Below are positions 1 to 5,708 of a DNA stretch of 7,696 nucleotides, in pieces. Within the stretch, counting starts at the first letter, position 1, and each line of letters begins with the position of its first letter. The notes under the pieces were generated by a model. The model was not told the DNA's origin, ran no database searches, and saw only the letters and a list, made by a program, of their open reading frames with translations. Source of the DNA: Caldifarciminota bacterium (GTDB taxonomy: Bacteria > Hydrothermota > Hydrothermia > LBFQ01 > DSFT01). The position numbers and the translations under genes were made by a program. The stretch lies in NCBI GenBank assembly GCA_015494735.1, contig WGAQ01000066.1:1-7696 (forward strand), written 5' to 3'.

Positions 1-653
1 ATCTTTCCTTCATGCAGGAGAACTATCCTGTGGGTGGTCTTGAAGGCGCACCGCAGGTCGTGGGTTATCACGATGGTGGTGGTGTGGAGCTCCTCGTTCA
101 AATCCGCTATCAAATCGTTGATGAGGTCTGCGGTTATGGGGTCCAGACCCGTCGTTGGCTCGTCGTAGATGATATACTCAGGCTCTGTTATTATGGCTCT
201 GGCTATGGAAGCCCTCTTTCTCATTCCTCCCGAAAGCTCATCCGGATAGAGGTCCAGCACCCTCTCATCCAGACCCACCCTCTCCAGGACCCGCGCGGCT
301 TTCCTTCGAAATTCCTTCTTCGTAAATCGCATTCCCCTCTCGTACAGGGGCAGATAGAGGTTCTGCTCTATGGTATAGAAATCGAAAAGGGCCCCCATCT
401 GGAACACGTATCCGAACTTCTTTCTTACTTCCATAAGGGTCTTCTCGTCCGCATTGTCCACCCTTATGCCATCCACATATACCTCGCCCTTAGTGGGCTT
501 CAGGAGCCTGACTATATGCTTCACCAGAACGCTCTTTCCCGTTCCGCTCCTTCCCATTATGGATACGGCTTCCCCTGTCTCTATCGTGAGATTTATTCCC
601 CGGAGGACTTCGAAACCGTCGAAGGATTTGTGAAGGTTCCTTATGACTATCAT
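1..653 (-). CDS. mlaF: MlaF-type ABC transporter ATP-binding protein, 3' end cut by window
   Basis: This is the cytoplasmic ATPase of an ABC transporter of the Mla/Ttg2 (MCE-linked) type, which in the family drives phospholipid or hydrophobic-compound movement between inner and outer membranes together with an MlaE permease and an MlaD substrate-binding protein. I translated 217 complete residues. Visible motifs are Walker A GRSGTGKS (34-41), the Q-loop FQMGALFD (84-91) with the GALF wording typical of MlaF, the signature LSGGM (140-144) followed by RKR, Walker B IIYDEP (161-166) and the TTGLDP D-loop (167-172), and the switch histidine in THD (197-199). Probably about 25-40 C-terminal residues lie outside the window. 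The ATG at 653-651 overlaps the sigma-factor stop as ATGA, so translation is probably coupled to it. No permease or MCE gene is inside the window, so the MlaF subtype rests on the motif wording alone; the ABC ATPase assignment itself is secure. Confidence 0.9.
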   Translation of the reverse strand, partial: MIVIRNLHKSFDGFEVLRGINLTIETGEAVSIMGRSGTGKSVLVKHIVRLLKPTKGEVYVDGIRVDNADEKTLMEVRKKFGYVFQMGALFDFYTIEQNLYLPLYERGMRFTKKEFRRKAARVLERVGLDERVLDLYPDELSGGMRKRASIARAIITEPEYIIYDEPTTGLDPITADLINDLIADLNEELHTTTIVITHDLRCAFKTTHRIVLLHEGK

Positions 654-1483
654 ATTATCGCCTTCAGGAGATGGCCGTACTTGAATTTCAGCTTTCTCAA
701 TGCCCTTTCCTTTATCTGCCTGACCCTTTCCCTCGATATCCCCAGTTCCTTCCCTATCTGCTCCAGCGTCTTGGGCTCATGCATGTGAAGTCCGTAGTAT
801 TCGATGATGATTTTCCTTTCCCTCTCGTTCAACTCCCTCTCCAGAATATCCATGAATCTGTTGATTCTCTCTTCCTTCTTAATCTTCTCCTCTATCTCTT
901 CCTCGAATGGGTCGGGGAAGGTCTCCTCTATGGTTCTTCCGTTCTCGTCCCCTATAAGTTCATCTATGGAAAACTGTCCCTTGTATATGTTGACCACCTC
1001 CTTCACTTCCTCGATGGACATGCCGGTAATCTGGGCCAATTCCTCCTCGGAAGGCTCCCTCTGGTACTTCTGATAATAGTCTTCCATCGCTCTGCGGACC
1101 TTGTCCAGTTTTCCCTTTATGGAGGAATTCAGTTTTATGGCTCTGGATTGCTCTGTCAGGGCTTTCATCATGGATTGCCTTATCCAGGAGGTTGCATACG
1201 TCAGGAGTCTGACCCTCCTCTTGAGGTCGTACTTCTCTATGGCCTTTATGAGCCCCAGGACCCCCTCGTTTATCAGGTCCGAAATGGGGATGCCCATTCC
1301 GCTGTACTTCTTCGCCATCTTGTAGATGTAGCGGAGGTTGGAATTGATGAGTTTATTCCTCGCCTCTATGTCTCCCTTCTTGGCCCTCTTAATCAACTCC
1401 CTCTCTTCCTCCGCTGTGAGAAGCGGATACTTGTAAATCTCCTCGAGAAAGACCTTTAAGGACTGCTCATCGATGTAACTCAT
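650..1483 (-). CDS. RpoD/SigA-type sigma-70 family RNA polymerase sigma factor
   Basis: A 277-residue sigma-70 protein that directs core RNA polymerase to promoters. Regions in order are 1.2 (about 8-38, FLEEIYKYPLLTAEEE), 2 (about 40-118, with NLR, DLINEG and YATSWIRQS), 3 (about 119-190, with REPSEEELA) and 4 (about 208-268, with the helix-turn-helix TLEQIGKELGISRERVRQIK). Region 1.1 is missing. The length and wording (IRQS, EQSR, RERVRQIKE) resemble the short primary sigma factors of the FCB group, so this could be the housekeeping factor. However, the tryptophan equivalent to E. coli W433 in region 2.3 is Ser99 (only W100 of the usual pair remains), and T440 is replaced by Met, so an alternative role is possible. 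The start ATG has no Shine-Dalgarno; a TATAAA lies 7 bases before it. It sits 21 bases after trmFO and overlaps the MlaF-type gene by 4 bases. The family call is firm; primary versus alternative status is not. Confidence 0.95.
   Translation of the reverse strand: MSYIDEQSLKVFLEEIYKYPLLTAEEERELIKRAKKGDIEARNKLINSNLRYIYKMAKKYSGMGIPISDLINEGVLGLIKAIEKYDLKRRVRLLTYATSWIRQSMMKALTEQSRAIKLNSSIKGKLDKVRRAMEDYYQKYQREPSEEELAQITGMSIEEVKEVVNIYKGQFSIDELIGDENGRTIEETFPDPFEEEIEEKIKKEERINRFMDILERELNERERKIIIEYYGLHMHEPKTLEQIGKELGISRERVRQIKERALRKLKFKYGHLLKAII
661..665 (-). promoter_or_regulatory. Weak ribosome binding site for the MlaF-type gene
   Basis: On the minus strand GAAGG lies 7 bases before the ATG at 653, within the last codons of the sigma-factor gene. 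It supports this start and re-initiation at the ATGA overlap. The match to the Shine-Dalgarno consensus is only partial. Confidence 0.45.
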
Positions 1484-1490
1484 GGTGGCG

Positions 1491-1496
1491 TTTATA
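1491..1496 (-). promoter_or_regulatory. Possible -10 element of a leaderless promoter for the sigma gene
   Basis: TATAAA on the minus strand, 7 bases before the sigma ATG, in the 21-base gap after trmFO. A transcript starting the usual 7 or so bases downstream would begin at or next to the start codon. No -35 is evident. The spacing matches that of the trmFO and patatin-like genes, but the hexamer lacks the following TTT, so this is the weakest of the set. Confidence 0.35.
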
Positions 1497-1504
1497 GAAT
1501 AATT

Positions 1505-2818
1505 TTAAAGTTCCAGTTTTTCCGCAAACTCCCTTATGGCCCGCACAGCCCTCTCTATCATGTATTCCCTGCGCTTTCTTCCCTTCAGATGCGGCGGTAT
1601 ATCCTCGAACAGGCCGAACTGGGGAGGCATGGGCTGGAAGTGCTCGGGGTCGGCATTTTCTATGTAGTGGAGCAGTGCTCCCATCATCGTTTCCTCTGGA
1701 GGGGCTATGGGCTCTTTACCCCTTACCAGTCTGGATGCATTGATTCCCGCAATCAGTCCCGATGCAGAGGATGCCACGTAGCCTTCCACTCCGGTTATCT
1801 GACCTGCGAAGAAAATGTTGGGATGTTCCCTCATCTGGAGGGTTGCTCTCAAAACCTTTGGAGACTTTATGAATGTGTTCCTGTGTATCACTCCGTATCG
1901 CAGGAATTCCGCATTTTCCAGACCCGGAATGAGTCTGAATACCCTCTTCTGCTCCCCCCACTTGAGCTGGGTCTGGAATCCCACCAGCGAGAATGCCGTT
2001 CTATCCCTGTTTTCGGGCCTGAGCTGCACCACCGCAAAAGGCTCCTTCCCCGTCCTCGGGTCCACCAGCCCCCTGGGGTTCATGGGACCGAATCGAAGGG
2101 TATCGGGACCCCTGCGGGCCATTTCCTCTATGGGCAGGCACCCCTCGAAGAATTTTGGATTCTGCTCGAATTCCTTTATCTCGTACTTCTCCGCATTGAG
2201 GAGCTCTTCCACGAATCGGTAGTACTCTTCCTGCGTGAAGGGGGCATTGAGATACGCGTACGGGTCCCGTCCGTGTCTGTCTGCCCAGAAAAGTTTATCG
2301 TAGTTCAGGGTTTCCCCGTCCACTATGGGGGATACGGCATCGTAGAAGGCCAGATAGTCTTCTCCCGTCAACCTCTGAATGTCCTTCGCCAGGTCGTCGC
2401 TCGTGAGGGGACCGGTGGCAACTATGACGATTCTATCCCTGGGTATTTCCTTCACTTCCTCACGTATAATCTCCACGTTGGGATGCTCCTCAATGGTTCT
2501 GGTAATGATGTCGGAGAAGATATTTCTGTCCACCACCAGCGCCTTCCCCTCGTTTATCTTGGCCTCCTTTGCGGCCCGTATTATCAAGGAATCCAGCGTT
2601 TCCATTTCGAATTTCAGGAGGCCCGATGCGTTGTAAAGGTCCACGGACTTCAAAGAATTGGAGCACACCAGCTCCGCCAGTTTTCCCGTCTTGTGGACGG
2701 GGGTCTGCTTCGCGGGGCGCATTTCGTAGAGTTTCACTTTAATACCCCTCTTTGCAATCTGATACGCCGCCTCCGAACCCGCAAGTCCCCCTCCAATTAC
2801 GATTACCTCTTTCGTCAT
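1505..2818 (-). CDS. trmFO: TrmFO, methylenetetrahydrofolate-dependent tRNA (uracil-54-C5)-methyltransferase
   Basis: A 437-residue flavoprotein of the TrmFO (formerly Gid) family. It makes ribothymidine at position 54 of the tRNA T-loop, using 5,10-methylenetetrahydrofolate as the carbon donor and FADH2/NAD(P)H as reductant. The N-terminal dinucleotide-binding motif GGGLAGSEAA is at 9-18. The two family cysteines are present: C52 in LVCSNS and the catalytic-type C227 in EGCLPIEEMA. Other signatures are RFGPMNPRGL (242-251) and the C-terminal FAD contact region ITGVEGYVASSASG (341-354). Its length is normal for TrmFO and much shorter than the roughly 620 residues of MnmG/GidA, which rules that relative out. 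It starts at an ATG with no Shine-Dalgarno, 24 bases after the patatin-like gene, with a -10-like TGTAAAAT just upstream. All residues expected for activity that I can check are intact. Confidence 0.97.
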   Translation of the reverse strand: MTKEVIVIGGGLAGSEAAYQIAKRGIKVKLYEMRPAKQTPVHKTGKLAELVCSNSLKSVDLYNASGLLKFEMETLDSLIIRAAKEAKINEGKALVVDRNIFSDIITRTIEEHPNVEIIREEVKEIPRDRIVIVATGPLTSDDLAKDIQRLTGEDYLAFYDAVSPIVDGETLNYDKLFWADRHGRDPYAYLNAPFTQEEYYRFVEELLNAEKYEIKEFEQNPKFFEGCLPIEEMARRGPDTLRFGPMNPRGLVDPRTGKEPFAVVQLRPENRDRTAFSLVGFQTQLKWGEQKRVFRLIPGLENAEFLRYGVIHRNTFIKSPKVLRATLQMREHPNIFFAGQITGVEGYVASSASGLIAGINASRLVRGKEPIAPPEETMMGALLHYIENADPEHFQPMPPQFGLFEDIPPHLKGRKRREYMIERAVRAIREFAEKLEL

Positions 2819-2825
2819 CGGGGAA

Positions 2826-2833
2826 ATTTTACA
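2826..2833 (-). promoter_or_regulatory. Putative -10 element (TGTAAAAT) of a leaderless trmFO promoter
   Basis: On the minus strand TGTAAAATTTCCCCG directly precedes the trmFO ATG; TAAAAT ends 7 bases before it. The 10-mer TGTAAAATTT is identical to that in front of rseP. No TTGACA-like -35 is seen at 16-18 bases upstream, and there is no Shine-Dalgarno. This suggests that trmFO can be transcribed from its own start, in addition to any read-through from the patatin-like gene. Confidence 0.55.
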
Positions 2834-2842
2834 GAAATTTAA

Positions 2843-5662
2843 TCAGATTCCTGCCTTCTGCTCCTGCCTTATCACCTCGTAGAAGTCGAAAGGCTCCCTG
2901 TCGGTGGCGCTCACATACCTCAGATACCATTCGTAGGCTGTGGACCTCCTTTCTTCCCTGTACAGGAGTTTTATCAGGAGTTTTACGTGCTGCTCGCTAT
3001 CCGGATACCTGAGCAGGAAGTTTTCCAGGATGGCGATGGATTTGTCCGTTTCACCCTCTGCCGCATAATAGGTGGCCAGCTGGAGAACGGCATTCATGTA
3101 TTTCTCCCGCAGGGATTTTCTGATTCTGTCGAAGTAGTTGTGGTCCGTATCCGTGAGGAAGTCATCGTGGTATATCTCCACAGCCTTCTCCAGATAGGCG
3201 TAATTTTCGCTCTCCTCGAACAGGGTGATGTTCTCCAGAAATATGCTGTAATCGGTTTCGAAATTCTCGTCTGTGTTGAAAACGAATTCGTCTTCGTGAA
3301 GTATCAGGTACTTGGGTGTTTCGGTGATGACCCACGGCTCGATTATCTGCTGTATGAATCTGAGCCTCTCCCTCACATTCTCCGAATGGATTCCGAAGAC
3401 CGAAGAGATGTTTCCTATGGCCAGATTCCTGCCCTCGTTGGTGATGAGGAACAGGAGTATCATGCGATTCATATCGTCTCCCAGCATTCCCTGTGGCACG
3501 GGTTCCTGATTGAAGAAGTACGTGAACTGGCCGAAGGTCTTTATGAATTGCTTCACATGGTTCTGCCAGAATCTCGTTATTTTCCTCAGTTTTAGTTCGT
3601 ACCCCTCCTCCCTGAACCTGTCTGCGAAGCTCTTGATCACTTCGATGAACTGAAGCGACTGCTCCGGACTTATGCTTTCTATGAATCTGCCCCTCGCGGA
3701 GGGGTCCTTTTCCAGTTTGCTCATCAGGACATCTTTCAGGTTCATCCTGACGAGCATTTCTATATCCACCTTTTCCTCCATGTACCTGTACAGGTATTCC
3801 CTGACGGGCTGGGGGAGTGGTCCGAGAACACTGTTCACGCTCGGAATTTCCACCAGTTTCCTCACGAATTCCCTTAAATCCTCCTGACCGTAGAGGTACA
3901 GGCGGAGGGCTTCGATCTGGAGCTGTACGATGGGAGCCAGCCTTCCCGTGGATTGGGCCTCCAGTATGACCTTTTCTGCTTCCTCCTTCTTTCCTATCAG
4001 TATGTATGCTCCTGCCAGTTGCACGGCGGATATCTGATACGGATATGCGAGATTGTTGTCCAGCGATATTTCCATCGCTTCCCTGAGATACTTGACTGCC
4101 TTCTCCGCCTCTCCCAGGATTATGTACTTGGTGGCTATGGAGACCAGAAACAGGGGAATCATGTTGAGGTCGTTCTTATTCACTGCTATCCTCAGGCCCT
4201 TCTTTTCGATTTCTATGGCTTCCTTGAGGTTTGTGTGGGCTAACGTGGAGGCGTACGTGGAGTAGTAAATGGCCATCGCCCTGCTGCTTCCGGACAGGAG
4301 AGCATACTCTTCCATGGTTTTTATGCTGTTCTCGGCCTGCATCAGCTGACCGGTGTCGTTGTAAACCTTCACGAGATTGTTGTACGATATGACGGTGTAG
4401 TAAGCATTTTCCAGTATCCTCATGTTCCCAGCGGACTCTTCCAGCATGGACAGGGCCTGCTTGAGGTCCCCCATCATGTAGTATGCGACTCCCATGTGGT
4501 TGAGGGCCAGATTCTGGGCTATGGGGTCGTGCTTTTCCCTGGCGTGCTTTATGGCGGTTCGAAGATACTCCAGCGTTCCCCGGACGTCTCCCTTCTGGAA
4601 GGTGATTCTGGACATGGAATCGTAGATGTAGGGATTGTCCGGGAATCTGCTCTTTCCCTCCATGAGGAGTTTCTCCGCCTCCTCTATGCTTCCCATGTCT
4701 ATGAGGAGATTGGAGAATCCCGTTATGAATATGGGGTTTTCCTGAATCCCTTCCTCCCGGGACAGGCTGTCGAATTCCTCGTAGGCCTTCCACAGGTCCC
4801 CTTCCATATAGTGGGCATGGGCTTTCAGGACTTCCTCATCTATCGTGAGGTCGGGTCTGGAGAGGAGTTCCAGCGATTCCTTGACCCTGCCGAGTTTCAG
4901 CAGGCGTCCCTCTATGTACTGCTTTCTCAGTTGCCTGTATCCCCATTCCCACAGGTGCGTATGGCTGGAAAAGTCATCGAATGGGGCTGGTGCCTCTATT
5001 CTGAATCTCCTGAAGGTCTTTTCCGGAAAGTTCCTCTCCTTGCTCAGTATGAGATTCTGCTTCATGTACAGTTTGAATCTGTTATCTATCCTGTCCAGGA
5101 GTTTTTCGTTGTCCGATTCTATGGCGTATATGCTGGTCACGTTTCTCTCGATTGCAGACTCGTACAGGCCGGACAGATTCACCACTCCGCTCACGTGGGG
5201 CCTGTTTTCCAGGAGGACGGGCTTGAATATCCCCGGTATCGCCATGGCTGCCAGTACCAGTTCCGGCAGATGCGTGTGGTCCCTCCATACGACGAGCTCT
5301 TCCTTCTGAAGGTCATAGGTGGTTATGAGGATGGGGATTTCCAGAACGTGGGTGGCGGATGGCAGGTACCTCTCGAGCAGTTCCAGCATCTCGTCGAGTT
5401 CGAATTCCCTCTTCCTGCGGATTCTATCCAGGAAATTCCTTCTGAACAGTATCTTTTCGTTAACCCTGCTCCAGAACTCCAGCAGTCTCTTTATTCCCTT
5501 GGGCGTTGGTTCTGCGGCAATGAACACGGCATTTATAGCACCGAATGAAGTTCCGATTACTATGTGGGGCTTGAAGCCCCTCTCGAACAGATACAGGGCT
5601 GCTCCCGCCTGCATGATGGCCCTGTTCAGGCTTCCATCGAATATTAGTCCATTTTTCAGCAT
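2843..5662 (-). CDS. Patatin-like protein with TPR repeats and C-terminal SARP-like winged helix/BTAD domain; probable pseudoenzyme
   Basis: A 939-residue multidomain protein. Residues about 4-225 form a patatin-like (bacterial phospholipase) fold: NGLIFDG, then the nucleophile elbow GTSFG with Ser39, and AMAIPGIFKPV (139-149). The usual glycine-rich oxyanion loop reads DGSLNR (9-14), and the catalytic Asp-Gly motif reads S158-G159, so hydrolase activity is doubtful. Residues about 260-600 are helical TPR-like repeats (for example GVAYYMMGDLKQALSMLEES, 391-410). Residues about 600-705 are unrecognised helical sequence. About 707-800 resembles the winged helix of SARP regulators (NRMILLFLITNEGR, then SENVRERLRFIQQIIEP), and about 803-925 resembles the bacterial transcriptional activator domain (IYHDDFL, LATYYAAEG, FLLRYPDSE, LLYREE). 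No signal peptide or membrane segment is evident, so it is probably cytoplasmic. I chose the ATG at 5662 because the patatin fold begins there; the frame stays open to 5872 but runs into rseP, and an ATG at 5686 is an alternative. It is divergent from rseP. A possible role is lipid sensing or signalling, which is inference. Confidence 0.88.
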   Translation of the reverse strand: MLKNGLIFDGSLNRAIMQAGAALYLFERGFKPHIVIGTSFGAINAVFIAAEPTPKGIKRLLEFWSRVNEKILFRRNFLDRIRRKREFELDEMLELLERYLPSATHVLEIPILITTYDLQKEELVVWRDHTHLPELVLAAMAIPGIFKPVLLENRPHVSGVVNLSGLYESAIERNVTSIYAIESDNEKLLDRIDNRFKLYMKQNLILSKERNFPEKTFRRFRIEAPAPFDDFSSHTHLWEWGYRQLRKQYIEGRLLKLGRVKESLELLSRPDLTIDEEVLKAHAHYMEGDLWKAYEEFDSLSREEGIQENPIFITGFSNLLIDMGSIEEAEKLLMEGKSRFPDNPYIYDSMSRITFQKGDVRGTLEYLRTAIKHAREKHDPIAQNLALNHMGVAYYMMGDLKQALSMLEESAGNMRILENAYYTVISYNNLVKVYNDTGQLMQAENSIKTMEEYALLSGSSRAMAIYYSTYASTLAHTNLKEAIEIEKKGLRIAVNKNDLNMIPLFLVSIATKYIILGEAEKAVKYLREAMEISLDNNLAYPYQISAVQLAGAYILIGKKEEAEKVILEAQSTGRLAPIVQLQIEALRLYLYGQEDLREFVRKLVEIPSVNSVLGPLPQPVREYLYRYMEEKVDIEMLVRMNLKDVLMSKLEKDPSARGRFIESISPEQSLQFIEVIKSFADRFREEGYELKLRKITRFWQNHVKQFIKTFGQFTYFFNQEPVPQGMLGDDMNRMILLFLITNEGRNLAIGNISSVFGIHSENVRERLRFIQQIIEPWVITETPKYLILHEDEFVFNTDENFETDYSIFLENITLFEESENYAYLEKAVEIYHDDFLTDTDHNYFDRIRKSLREKYMNAVLQLATYYAAEGETDKSIAILENFLLRYPDSEQHVKLLIKLLYREERRSTAYEWYLRYVSATDREPFDFYEVIRQEQKAGI

Positions 5663-5670
5663 CTTACGAA

Positions 5671-5676
5671 ATTTTA
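5671..5676 (-). promoter_or_regulatory. Putative -10 element of the patatin-like gene promoter
   Basis: TAAAAT on the minus strand, within TTTAAAATTTCG, ends 8 bases before the chosen ATG at 5662. No Shine-Dalgarno lies between, so the mRNA would be leaderless or nearly so. The element also argues for the 5662 start over the ATG at 5686, which lies upstream of the -10 box. Confidence 0.5.
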
Positions 5677-5690
5677 AAGGGCTCATCGGG

Positions 5691-5698
5691 TGTAAAAT
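5691..5698 (+). promoter_or_regulatory. Putative -10 element (TGTAAAAT) of the rseP promoter
   Basis: TGTAAAATTTGCGCC precedes the rseP ATG; TAAAAT (5693-5698) ends 10 bases before it. A start about 7 bases downstream would give a leader of only a few bases, and no Shine-Dalgarno is present. The place where a -35 would sit (about 5670-5675) is occupied by the opposing promoter's -10. Confidence 0.55.
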
Positions 5699-5708
5699 TT
5701 GCGCCATA

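Larger units (their letters stand above)
5669..5700. repeat. Inverted repeat AAATTTTA-N16-TAAAATTT between divergent genes
   Basis: Two perfect 8-base arms (5669-5676 and 5693-5700) separated by 16 bases, in the 46-base gap between the patatin-like gene and rseP. The arms coincide with the two outward-facing -10 elements, so the symmetry most simply reflects two divergent promoters. It could also be an operator read by a dimeric protein. Confidence 0.6.

Noticed and set aside
12..1459. Long plus-strand open frames at 12-788 and 671-1459
   Set aside because: They are antisense to the MlaF-type and sigma genes and show no protein family features.
1505..2818. MnmG/GidA as an alternative identity for trmFO
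   Set aside because: The length of 437 residues and the LVCSNS and EGCLPIEEMA motifs fit TrmFO, whereas MnmG is about 620 residues.
1589..2842. 417-residue open frame on the plus strand
   Set aside because: It is antisense to trmFO, whose protein is unmistakable; the frame is a by-product of codon bias.
5319..5708. In-frame N-terminal extension of rseP by 130 residues
   Set aside because: It lies antisense inside the patatin-like gene. The protease family starts with the catalytic helix, which follows the ATG at 5709.
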